From: Opitutaceae bacterium
Lineage (GTDB): Bacteria > Verrucomicrobiota > Verrucomicrobiia > Opitutales > Opitutaceae
Direction of reading: 5' to 3'
DNA: 64,000 bases
Assembly: GCA_002694885.1 (NCBI GenBank)
Contig: NZNM01000132.1
Span: 1 to 64,000 of the forward strand
Shown here: positions 44,411 to 52,674 of the stretch, piece after piece
Layout: each line of letters begins with the position of its first letter
Position numbering within the stretch: the first letter of the stretch is position 1
The notes under the pieces: generated by a model
What the model saw: only the letters and a program-made list of their open reading frames with translations
What the model was told of the DNA's origin: nothing
Databases searched by the model: none
Position numbers and translations under genes: made by a program

Positions 44411-45133
44411 TTATCGAGATTCTAGACATTCGCTGACAATATTGGCTCGTTGGGCGTTTTCTACCAGCTGATTATTTAGTCGGTTGCTGAAATAGGAATG
44501 GGCGATCATGGCAGGAATCCCAATACAAAGTCCTGTAGCGGTAGTTATAAGAGCCTCGCCGATATTCCCTGCTAGTAGCTCCGGGCGACCCATGCCGCCA
44601 GCCGACATTGTCTGGAAGGCGCCAATCATTCCGCTGACCGTGCCCAGAAGTCCGATCATTGGAGAAACGGTAGCGATGACGTTGATGTAGTGTATCCATT
44701 GGCTTACTGCGTGCTCTTCGAGTTCGAATTGTTCGTGGACAGTTTCATCCAGTTTGTCGCGATCAATCGATGTCGCCTCGAGATCGAGTTTGTCGAAGGC
44801 TAGGGACAAGGCTCGACCAAGCAAAGCAGACTCTTGTTTGGCTGCTGAAAATGCTTCGGCGAGCTTGCCATTTTTGCAAAGACTTGCGATCCGCTCACCG
44901 AATAGTTCATTTCCGAATCGCGATGGTTTGGTCTCTCTAGAACAATGGATGATCAGATAGATCAGCGCGAGTGAACAAATTCCGAGAGGGACCATGGCCC
45001 AGCCGCCTTGCTCGATCATATTCCACAATGAGGAAGAATTCGTGTTGATTTGAACACCGTCTTGACTGAATGCTTGATAGGTTCCGACCGTGAAGACAGC
45101 GATAGATGTAGCGATTCGGATGGATATATTCAT
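44411..45133 (-). CDS. MotA/TolQ/ExbB proton-channel family protein
   Basis: A 240-residue ExbB-like membrane protein. The hydrophobic leader (IATSIAVFTVGTYQAFSQ) looks like a cleaved signal, as is usual in Planctomycetota/Verrucomicrobiota members. The first membrane helix is GGWAMVPLGICSLALIYLII. The two C-terminal helices are INVIATVSPMIGLLGTVSGM and ATGLCIGIPAMIAHSYF. ATG 45133 is chosen; a GTG at 45187 would overlap the upstream gene. No ExbD follows: the next gene is rsmD. Upstream on the same strand are an unknown secreted protein and a TPR protein. Confidence 0.88.
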   Translation of the reverse strand: MNISIRIATSIAVFTVGTYQAFSQDGVQINTNSSSLWNMIEQGGWAMVPLGICSLALIYLIIHCSRETKPSRFGNELFGERIASLCKNGKLAEAFSAAKQESALLGRALSLAFDKLDLEATSIDRDKLDETVHEQFELEEHAVSQWIHYINVIATVSPMIGLLGTVSGMIGAFQTMSAGGMGRPELLAGNIGEALITTATGLCIGIPAMIAHSYFSNRLNNQLVENAQRANIVSECLESR

Positions 45134-45149
45134 GATTTGGATTCCGGGT

Positions 45150-46061
45150 TTAGGGTTTGCCGACAAGCTTAAATACGGTGTCGACACTCCGTTGGTTTGG
45201 CGAAGCCTCTTTTTCAGATTCTAGGTCGTCTTCGAGTCGCGATTCAGCATTGGCGATTAGCTTTGACCAGCGTGAGTTTGCGGGCGGCGATAGTCTTTGA
45301 TTTGGTAATTCTGACTTGAGCTGCTGCGCTAGCTCCGGGTCTCCGATGTTAATCGCTGATATGATAGCTATTGCGTAAGCGTCTTCCAAATACGCCGGTC
45401 TGGATGGTGGCGAGAAAACGATTGGGTTTAGAGCTGTCCATAGCGCTGTTTCGTAATCCTCAGCTATCAAGGCCGCGTTGGCCAACGATACCCATGGTAG
45501 GGCCGTCTTTTTAGAGGAATGGCCCGATTCAATCCATCGTTGACTATAGTAGGCTGCCTCGCTGGCTCGATCCAATTTCCAAGCAGCCTGGATTTGGATC
45601 TCCTCTGTCCGTAGCTTTGCATTGCCTGAAGGCAGTTTCTGCAACCAGAGTTTCGAACGTTCCAGAGCGTCTTCTTCTCTCCTGGACAAGATGTAGGATT
45701 CTAGAAGCTTGGTAAAAACGGTTTCATCTTCAGGCCCTAGCAACTCCAGGTAAGGCATTCGTTTTAGCGCCAGTTCTTCTAGCATAGCAGCCGATTGCCG
45801 AGGGTGACGACTTGAAAAGCGATCGATCGCGTCTTGCCTTTGAAGTGAATCGGAAAAGTCGATACGCTCAATGTTATCCTTTCGATAGCGCAGCTCGGCC
45901 TGGTTGCTCGAGTTTTGGACAATGATCGAAAGATAGCCGCCCACAATACCTGCCAATTCGCCATGCACGATTTTTCCACTCGCAAGCACGATCCTATCAG
46001 ATTGGGCGAGAGCTGGGTCGACCATGGTAATGATCATCAGAAATGCAAAGATTCGGGTCAT
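45150..46061 (-). CDS. Secreted protein of unknown function between TPR and ExbB genes
   Basis: No family recognised. A signal peptide covers about 1-19 (FAFLMIITMVDPALAQ). Residues ~20-72 look like a small beta domain (DRIVLASGKIVHGELAG, YLSIIVQNSS). The remainder is alpha-helical with TPR-like spacing (AAWKLDRASEAAYYSQRWIE, NAALIAEDYETALWTALNP). It overlaps the TPR gene upstream by 4 bases and ends 17 bases before the ExbB start, so the three are one operon. It may couple the ExbB motor to the TPR scaffold in the periplasm; that is inference from order only. Confidence 0.75.
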   Translation of the reverse strand: MTRIFAFLMIITMVDPALAQSDRIVLASGKIVHGELAGIVGGYLSIIVQNSSNQAELRYRKDNIERIDFSDSLQRQDAIDRFSSRHPRQSAAMLEELALKRMPYLELLGPEDETVFTKLLESYILSRREEDALERSKLWLQKLPSGNAKLRTEEIQIQAAWKLDRASEAAYYSQRWIESGHSSKKTALPWVSLANAALIAEDYETALWTALNPIVFSPPSRPAYLEDAYAIAIISAINIGDPELAQQLKSELPNQRLSPPANSRWSKLIANAESRLEDDLESEKEASPNQRSVDTVFKLVGKP

Positions 46062-48871
46062 AATGACTGTTCGGCGCTGAGTTTAGTTAGTAGCTTTTTG
46101 GCTTGTTCGAAGAAAATGGTATGCCGGTACTCTGATCGCCCGAGAAATTCCTCTAGCACCTCTTTCGCTTTTCCGGGCTCCTCTATCTCGGCCAGATGTT
46201 GAGCGCTCCTAAAGTAGCCTGCGGCAGCAGCGTCAGTGGCTCCCGGGTACAAGGTGAAAACGCGCTGGCAATAGGCAATCGCTTGTTCGGGCCTGTTATG
46301 GCGGGTTTTGAGTTCCGCGAGCGCGAGCAAGCAGTCAGCCTTTTGCTCGCTGGTGGCCCAGCGTAGGGAAAGAGCGTTTTCGAGAATTTCTTGAGCCCGC
46401 TCGTACTCCTGAACCTCTATCCTGAGTTGGGCTTCGAAGATCATGCTATCGACGTGGATAGGAAGTCCAACAGCGTTAGAACCCATGCGGTTCAACCAAC
46501 CAAGAGCTAAACTGTACTGTTTGGCTTCGGCTTCCTTTATCGCGAATCCAAAGTAGGCAAACGGCGTGTAAAAACTATCAGGATACAACGCAACTAGCCG
46601 CTGGAGCATAGTCTGCCCGATATTAAAATCGAGCCTAGCCATTTCTAGCCCTACATGAGCGAGGCACTCAGGGGGGAGTCGCTCAATAGGTATCTCGTTT
46701 GCCAAGGCTAGAAGGGTTTCTCGGTACTGGAAAACTCGGTCGGCATTCTTCAGCTCCAGCGCATGAAAGAGCCAGTATCGGGCAGCGAGCCTAAACTGGT
46801 TGTTGGCTAGCGCTGCATCCTTTAGTGAGATTGCTTGGATCTCTTTTGTTGAGGCGATGACATCAATCGCTTGAAGCAAGTTCTCGGCTTCTGGGCTATC
46901 GCCGTTAGTAGAGATTGTCTCGCGAAGCAAATCAACGGCTTGCTCAGTATCTCCTAGCTTAAAACGGAAATCGACAGCTAGTAGTTGAATCTCAGTGCTC
47001 TTGTAGGCGTCTTTGGTAAACTCGAGTTGAGCTTCCAGAACGTCGATAGCTTCATCAAAGCGATCCAGATCCCAACTCATTTGAGCAGATTGCATGGCAG
47101 CTAGATGACCGATCACGCCAATATCTCCTGGTATAGATTGGTACTGCTTAAGAGCCGCTTCAATTTGATTGTCCGCGGCAAGCGCATCGCCTAGAAGAAG
47201 AGTGGCTTCGTACTGCCTTGGATGGCCTAGGTAGTTTGTCAAAAAACCTGATAACGAGTTTGCGCAACTAGAGTAATCGAAACTTGTATACAAACAACAG
47301 GCATAACGATAGTGCGCTTCTCCACGAATCTCCCCGTTTTGAGAATCGGACTTCAGCTTCTCGAAAATCGGTAGAGACTTTTCTAGGTTGCTTTGCAGGA
47401 AGAAGCCAATTCCCTTCCAAAGGCTGGCTCTTTCCGCTAAGTCTTGGCTAGTAGCGAGCTTTTCAACTTGCTCGAAATCAAGGTGAGCGCTCTCGTAGTC
47501 CGGTACACGTAGATAGCATTGCCCTCGTTGATAAATGGATACTGTTTTTAACGATTGGTCGGAGGCGTCGGTGATTAGTTCTGTTAGGGCGTTAATGGCT
47601 TCCTCATAGCGTCCTGCATCGATCAAGGTATGGGCAATGAGCGAAAGGGCATCGTCCACGGATTCAGATGCGGGATAGGTGTCGAGATAGTTGCGAGCGA
47701 TGGCGATGGCATCCTCGTATTGTCCCAGTTCTTTGGCAGCTAATATCCAGTTAAAGTGGGCGGCTTCCGCGACCTCTAAACTCACTGATTGGCTTAGCCG
47801 TTCGAAAATCAGCCAGGCTTCATAAGTTCGCTTTGCTAGAAGGGCGGATTTGCCGCGACGAAGTTGCAATGGGTCTGTATAATCTTCCGAATCCTCTAAA
47901 GCAGCCAACTGGGCAGTCGCTGCTCCGATTAACTGTTCATAGAAGTCGGTCCACATGATTCCACCCATCCCGACATTAGCCCTTCGGGCCTTAAATGTAT
48001 GAGTTAATTCGTTGAGTTTCTGTTTCTGCTTCTCGACAAGCGTAGTTTTGGAAGGAGCGAGGCGATAGGCTCTTCTCGCTTCCTCAACGAGCCCGTTTGA
48101 TAAAAAGAGGTCTCCAGCCTCGATTGATAAAAAGGCGAGCAAGGCCATTTCGGGCATAGTATCTGATTCCCAAGGACGGTTCAGAAGCGTTTCAGCGGCT
48201 TGATGAAACTTCATTTGATCCAATTGCGTTTGCAAAAGTCGAATCCGAGCGTGTATCCGAATTCTTATGGCAGTAGAGGCATTTTCGGAAACCTGAGAGA
48301 GGATTGCCGCCGCCAAATCGAAGGCGTTTTGCTTTTCGTGGATATCGGCTTCATGAACCAGGCCGATGCTTTGCTGCGAGACCGAATGAGTTGCTGCCCT
48401 AAATTGAGCGAAAGCGTCCAAGGCTTCGGCGAATTTCCCCTGGTTCTTCAACGCTAGGGCTAGTGTGTATCTAACGAATATCTCCTGGCCATCGCCAGAA
48501 CCATCTTCGCTAACATACTGTTGAAGAGAATCAATCGCCTGATCGAATAGGCCGGCTTTGAGGGCGGCGTAACCCGCAAGTGGAGCGATTTTGGGGCCGA
48601 GGCGGTTGGCCTCCCATTCGGGCTCCTCAGAATATAGGGATTCGAGCTTCTGGAACGCTCTAGCCGCTTGAACGTAGTCGCCATCGGCGAAAGCATTCGC
48701 TCCTCGATTTACAAGGTCCGACATGGTTTCGAACTCAACCACTTGGGACGGAGCCAAGGGGAGGAGCGCAAGAATGGAGAATACCGCCGCATTCCTAAAG
48801 CGCTGCGTAGCAGCTTTGAGAACGAGGAAAGAAGTATGGCTCAGGGATTCCTTGGTTAGCGGGTAAAGCAA
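46058..48871 (-). CDS. Large tetratricopeptide-repeat protein
   Basis: Exported TPR protein of 937 residues. A hydrophobic signal segment is near 29-43 (AVFSILALLPLAPSQ). After it more than a dozen TPR-like helical pairs follow, e.g. GANAFADGDYVQAARAFQKL, AIDSLQQYV, YEEAINALTELI and FDEAIDVLEAQLEF. TPR solenoids bind partner proteins. The start at 48871 is TTG; there is no better start before the signal segment. It is the first gene of the TPR-unknown-ExbB operon. Related TPR/ExbB operons in this superphylum are thought to energise envelope processes, without a proven function. Confidence 0.85.
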   Translation of the reverse strand: MLYPLTKESLSHTSFLVLKAATQRFRNAAVFSILALLPLAPSQVVEFETMSDLVNRGANAFADGDYVQAARAFQKLESLYSEEPEWEANRLGPKIAPLAGYAALKAGLFDQAIDSLQQYVSEDGSGDGQEIFVRYTLALALKNQGKFAEALDAFAQFRAATHSVSQQSIGLVHEADIHEKQNAFDLAAAILSQVSENASTAIRIRIHARIRLLQTQLDQMKFHQAAETLLNRPWESDTMPEMALLAFLSIEAGDLFLSNGLVEEARRAYRLAPSKTTLVEKQKQKLNELTHTFKARRANVGMGGIMWTDFYEQLIGAATAQLAALEDSEDYTDPLQLRRGKSALLAKRTYEAWLIFERLSQSVSLEVAEAAHFNWILAAKELGQYEDAIAIARNYLDTYPASESVDDALSLIAHTLIDAGRYEEAINALTELITDASDQSLKTVSIYQRGQCYLRVPDYESAHLDFEQVEKLATSQDLAERASLWKGIGFFLQSNLEKSLPIFEKLKSDSQNGEIRGEAHYRYACCLYTSFDYSSCANSLSGFLTNYLGHPRQYEATLLLGDALAADNQIEAALKQYQSIPGDIGVIGHLAAMQSAQMSWDLDRFDEAIDVLEAQLEFTKDAYKSTEIQLLAVDFRFKLGDTEQAVDLLRETISTNGDSPEAENLLQAIDVIASTKEIQAISLKDAALANNQFRLAARYWLFHALELKNADRVFQYRETLLALANEIPIERLPPECLAHVGLEMARLDFNIGQTMLQRLVALYPDSFYTPFAYFGFAIKEAEAKQYSLALGWLNRMGSNAVGLPIHVDSMIFEAQLRIEVQEYERAQEILENALSLRWATSEQKADCLLALAELKTRHNRPEQAIAYCQRVFTLYPGATDAAAAGYFRSAQHLAEIEEPGKAKEVLEEFLGRSEYRHTIFFEQAKKLLTKLSAEQSL

Positions 48872-48910
48872 ACTAGTGGGGGTAACAGGGGCTTTTTAAA
48901 GTTGGGATGG

Positions 48911-49775
48911 CTAGATAAGCATAGAAAACAAGTTTTGGCGATCATTGAATTCGAAGCGAGTAGAATCGATGAGGCTAGCAGTTTCTAGTATATCCAGACT
49001 CAGCTCCTTCGAGGCCCAAACGAATTCCGATGGTAGAGCGGCGTCAGGATCGAATTCCTTAAAATTCTCGGCCAGCCAGATGGCTGCTGTCAGGATGGCT
49101 GTCGAACGAACAAAGTGGGCGGCCGCTTTGGGATTGGATTGCTGTCTGATCGGCTGCCATATTTCTGCTTCGAATTGCCAATGCCTCAATAACTCGAATC
49201 CAGCATGGAGGTGCGTTATCCCGAAGTTTTCGATTTCAGCCTCTACCAAGGCTTCCCGTTGCTTGGTGGTGACAATATGCTGCGTTTTGCCGAGCTTTTC
49301 GAAATACAAGTTGATCGCCAGTTTCCCGATCACGTGGAGCAATCCAGTAGTATAAGGGGCGTTGAGATCGGCCCCGGCTTGCTGGGCGACGACTTCAGAG
49401 GCGACGGCAACTGCAATACACTCGTCCGCGTACTCCGTAGCGGTAACGCCATAAACCGGCAGAGCCTGGTAGAAAGAATCGTGGGCAATAACGACGCTCA
49501 GCACTTTGTGAACCTCGTTGAACCCAATTCGGGCAATGGCTGATTCTACATCATTGAGCTTAACCGCGCAGCCGTAATAGGCGCTATTCGTTACCCGAAG
49601 AATATGAGCCGCGAGCGACGAATCCATCTTTATGAGGGATGCGATGTAATCCAGCCCGGTATCTTCGTCCTCGATGAGCGTAGACAGTCGCAAAAAAAAT
49701 ATTGGGCGATGCTGGTAGTTGCGAAGAAAACTCCAGCAAAATGGGTATTGCAACTTGGCTGTCTTGGGAGGGCAT
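48911..49775 (-). CDS. HDOD domain protein, frameshifted in a T8 run
   Basis: HDOD is a regulatory HD-like domain without hydrolase activity, found in signalling proteins. The natural start is ATG 49775, giving MPSQDSQVAIPILLEFSSQL then PASPNIF. The following text (LRLSTLIEDEDTGLDYIASL, IKMDSSLAAHILRVTNSAYYG, GLLHVIGKLAINLYF) is in another frame. The switch occurs in eight T residues on the minus strand (A run at 49692-49699); seven would keep one frame of about 287 residues. Alternatively a TTG at 49753 could start a shorter protein with a poor N-terminus. Slippage, phase variation or a sequencing error are all possible. Confidence 0.75.
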
Positions 49776-50092
49776 GCTTATAAACTATTTAAGCGATTTT
49801 TGAGAATCTCCAGTATTCGCCCCCTAGAAGCAATGCTTTCGTGAAAAACCAGCGTTACGAGCGATTGCGGGAATGGCTCCGCTTCGTTTAACCGTTGACG
49901 CTGCGGTCCAATGGTTGGGGCGATTGGATTGCTTCGGGCTTTGCCCTCACCGCTACGCGGCAAAGCTTGAAGCACTGGCCATCTTCGCTCGCTTACGCGC
50001 TTCGTCGAACCTTAGGTTCTCATCCAATCGGGAGCGATTTTCCTGTGGGAGAGTTGCTTCAATGGAGGACCACCGAGCCCCCTAGGGTCAAA
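49776..50092. other. Gene-free stretch beside tRNA-Pro with a tRNA-end repeat
   Basis: No gene was recognised. At 49912-49930 is a 19-base near copy (one mismatch) of the 3' end of the adjacent tRNA-Pro gene including the encoded CCA. No integrase or phage gene remains. Confidence 0.5.
49912..49930 (-). repeat. Partial copy of the tRNA-Pro 3' end (possible old att site)
   Basis: tggttggggcgattggatt matches 50093-50111 of the tRNA-Pro gene except for one base and lies in the same orientation 181 bases away. Integrative elements leave such copies when they insert into tRNA 3' ends. With only 181 bases between the copies, nothing of an element survives; chance or local duplication is possible. 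Confidence 0.4.
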
Positions 50093-50169
50093 TGGTCGGG
50101 GCGATTGGATTCGAACCAACGACCTCCTGGTCCCAAACCAGGCGCTCTACCAGGCTAAGCTACGCCCCG
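50093..50169 (-). tRNA. tRNA-Pro (TGG)
   Basis: On the minus strand the 77-nt gene starts CGGGGCGTAGCTTAGCCTGG, has the anticodon arm CCTGGTTTGGGACCAGG with TGG, a T-arm GTTGGTTCGAATCCAATC, the matching acceptor strand CGCCCCG, A73 and an encoded CCA. All four arms pair. Confidence 0.95.
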
Positions 50170-50327
50170 AAAAATGAGGGGTCAAAAGATGTGTATTCGG
50201 TTGGGCTGTCAAGAATATCTTGAAATCCTGCCTTAATGGTCGAACAACTATGGTAGCCATTGCTTACGGGTAAAGTCGGCCACAAGGGTTGCGCTACTCG
50301 GGCTTTGTGAAAGAAAACGATATTGCC

Positions 50328-50954
50328 ATGGATAATCTATCTTCCGCCGATTTGGATTCGACTTCGAAGACTCCGCTTTTCATAGGTATTGCGGCTGTAA
50401 TAATCGCTCTGACAGGCGTCATTCTTGGGTGGCTAGGACTTTCCAAGGCAAACGCGCTAGAGAGCCAGTTGGCCGCGATTTCCGGGGCAGCGGATTCAGT
50501 AAGCAGTTTGGAATCTACGGTTGAATCAAATTCGGAGATGCTGCGAAAGGCTGCCGGCAAGATCACGTCGATCGAGTCAAGTCTGGGCCGCGTGACCAAT
50601 GAGATTGAAAAAGACATTTCTTCTGTCAAAAGCGCCATGCGGAAAGTGACAATCGATGCAGGCACTGCTCTGAAGAAAGTCGAAGCATTTGAAAAGGCTG
50701 GCTTGCGAACGGCACCGGCTCCAGACACGCGCCCGACGGCTCCAGGTTCGTCACGGACGAAATCGTATGGACCGCAGCCAGCTGTCATAGGGGACTCGAT
50801 AATGCACAAGATAGAAGCGGGCGACACCTACCAAAAATTGGGGAATCGGTACAAATTAGGCGTTAATGACCTGATTGACGCGAATCCTGGAGTTGATCCT
50901 CGACGCCTGCGTATCGGGCAAGAAATCGTTATACCGGTTTCTAGTAGCCAGTAA
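50328..50954 (+). CDS. Membrane-anchored LysM domain protein
   Basis: A 208-residue protein with a transmembrane anchor near 18-40 (LFIGIAAVIIALTGVILGWLG), a helical coiled-coil-like middle (about 43-125, LESTVESNSEMLRKAAGKI), a Pro/Ala/Ser linker and a C-terminal LysM domain (about 157-203). The LysM begins MHKIEAGDTYQKLGNRY and ends LRIGQEIVIPV. LysM binds peptidoglycan or chitin-like glycans, so the protein may link inner membrane and cell wall. ATG 50328 is chosen; a TTG at 50289 is possible. Confidence 0.87.
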   Translation: MDNLSSADLDSTSKTPLFIGIAAVIIALTGVILGWLGLSKANALESQLAAISGAADSVSSLESTVESNSEMLRKAAGKITSIESSLGRVTNEIEKDISSVKSAMRKVTIDAGTALKKVEAFEKAGLRTAPAPDTRPTAPGSSRTKSYGPQPAVIGDSIMHKIEAGDTYQKLGNRYKLGVNDLIDANPGVDPRRLRIGQEIVIPVSSSQ

Positions 50955-51033
50955 GAATCCATCCACCTAATGGCGAAGTTTGTCTATCGACAATGTTCGC
51001 CTATTTTCCAAATCGCGATCCTCTCAGCGATAG

Positions 51034-51693
51034 ATGCCCGCTTCCAGACATCCTAACCTGCCCGATAACCAGGTCCCGCATTGGGAGGAAGTGGAGTTTG
51101 AGCCGGTAGCCGAATGCCGTATATTCGACGTGGTGTCGAAGCGATTTCGACACCCGGAGCGTGAATCAGAGGGAGAATTCTACGTCATCCGAACTAGAGA
51201 TTGGGTCAATGTCATCCCCATAACCCCGGATTTTGAAATGGTATTGGTGAATCAATTCCGTTTCGGCGTTAAGAAGAATTCCTGGGAAATCCCTGGAGGC
51301 GTCATGGATCCGGGAGAAGATCCGGTAGTAGCAGGATTGCGGGAGTTGCAAGAAGAGACGGGATTCACATCGAAAAGCGCGCGCCTATTGGGGTCGGTAC
51401 GCCCAAATCCTGCCATCCAGAATAATTCCTGCCACATCGTACTGGCTGAACGGGCTTCTAAAACGGCTGATTTGAAGTGGGACGAGCATGAGGAGATCGT
51501 GACTAAGACCGTTCCAATCGAAACGGTGTTCGAGATGGCCCAGTCGGGCGAAATCTTTCACTCCCTAGTTTTAAATGCGCTTCTGCTGTTCTACCCGGAA
51601 TGGCAAAAGATTCAGGCTAGGCGGCGAAGTCGACAGTCGAGCGTTAGAGTATTGAATTTTGACGCTCAGGCAAGTGGTCGCGACGATAGCTAA
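51034..51693 (+). CDS. NUDIX hydrolase
   Basis: A 219-residue enzyme hydrolysing a nucleoside diphosphate linked to another moiety. The Nudix box G-x5-E-x7-RE-x2-EE-x-G is visible as GGVMDPGEDPVVAGL followed by RELQEETGF, near residues 88-111. Its preceding strand (MVLVNQFRFGVKKNSWEIPG) is like ADP-ribose pyrophosphatases (NudF type). The C-terminus is a basic tail (IQARRRSRQSSVRV). It is a single gene between the LysM protein and sdhC; ATG 51034. Confidence 0.88.
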   Translation: MPASRHPNLPDNQVPHWEEVEFEPVAECRIFDVVSKRFRHPERESEGEFYVIRTRDWVNVIPITPDFEMVLVNQFRFGVKKNSWEIPGGVMDPGEDPVVAGLRELQEETGFTSKSARLLGSVRPNPAIQNNSCHIVLAERASKTADLKWDEHEEIVTKTVPIETVFEMAQSGEIFHSLVLNALLLFYPEWQKIQARRRSRQSSVRVLNFDAQASGRDDS

Positions 51694-51855
51694 TAGACGG
51701 TATAGCATCCTCTTATCTTTTCATTCTCAGGCGGTTAGCGAAGGGTTCCTAATTGACCTGCGAGGTTGCGAGAATAGTGTTTCGTCCAGCCTGCGTGGTT
51801 ATCCGATTGGCTAAAAATCGTCTCGGGCAGCGCGCACGACAAAATCGGCGACTCG

Positions 51856-52659
51856 ATGAATATTCTGCACGTTCTGTTTAAATCTTCCATCGGAAAGAAA
51901 ATTACGATGGCGGTGACGGGTTTTATACTTTTCGGATTTGTGATTGGGCACTTGTCTGGCAACCTCCAGATATTCGCCCATCCAGACAAGATAAACGCTT
52001 ACGCCCATTTTCTTGAAGCTCTGGGCCCTGGCCTATGGCTAATTCGGCTATTTCTTTTAGCCATCCTGATTATTCATGTTTGGCTAGCCGCTCAGCTAAC
52101 TTTGGAAAACAAGGCTGCCCGGCCGCAGGGCTATCAAAATCAGATCACTTTACGGGCAACCCTAGCCTCGCGCTACATGCGAGTTACCGGAGTAATTGTG
52201 TTGGTATTTATAGTATACCACTTGCTCCATTTTACTGTTCGGGTGACGCATGGACCGGAAGCCTACCCCAATACAGTCCTTATCGATGGCACTCCGGTTC
52301 GCGATGTTCATTCCATGATTATTCTCGGATTCCAAAATCCACTCATATCCATTTTCTACATACTGGCAGTGGGTCTGCTCAGCTGGCATCTTAGGCATGG
52401 TCTCGTAAGCATGTTCCAATCAATCGGTTGGCAGACGAGAACGTGGTCCAAAGCCTTGAACAAGATTGTCCTGGCGGTTTGCGTGCTGTACTTTTTAGGA
52501 AACGCGTTGATCGTCGGCGCTGCCATGAGCGGCCAAGTGCGTATCCAAAACCCTCAGGTAGCGGGTTACGTATGTCGAACAGATTGCGAGATTTGCGGGC
52601 TTCGCAATGCGGCAACGATAGCTGAAAGCGATGAAGCCGCTAGCGATAACCAATCCTAA
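51856..52659 (+). CDS. sdhC: Succinate dehydrogenase cytochrome b558 subunit
   Basis: Membrane anchor of succinate:quinone oxidoreductase of the b558 type (as in Bacillus and epsilonproteobacteria), 267 residues with five hydrophobic helices. Visible are GKKITMAVTGFILFGFVIGH near the start, YAHFLEALGPGLWLIRLF, VTGVIVLVFIVYHLLHFTV and LLSWHLRHGLVSMFQSIGW, with His residues in the positions expected for the two hemes. Oddity: the C-terminal tail has Cys240, Cys244 and Cys247 (CRTDCEIC), not typical of the family. It is 15 bases upstream of sdhA. Start is ATG 51856. Confidence 0.92.
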   Translation: MNILHVLFKSSIGKKITMAVTGFILFGFVIGHLSGNLQIFAHPDKINAYAHFLEALGPGLWLIRLFLLAILIIHVWLAAQLTLENKAARPQGYQNQITLRATLASRYMRVTGVIVLVFIVYHLLHFTVRVTHGPEAYPNTVLIDGTPVRDVHSMIILGFQNPLISIFYILAVGLLSWHLRHGLVSMFQSIGWQTRTWSKALNKIVLAVCVLYFLGNALIVGAAMSGQVRIQNPQVAGYVCRTDCEICGLRNAATIAESDEAASDNQS

Positions 52660-52674
52660 GCTTTTTCCCAACTA

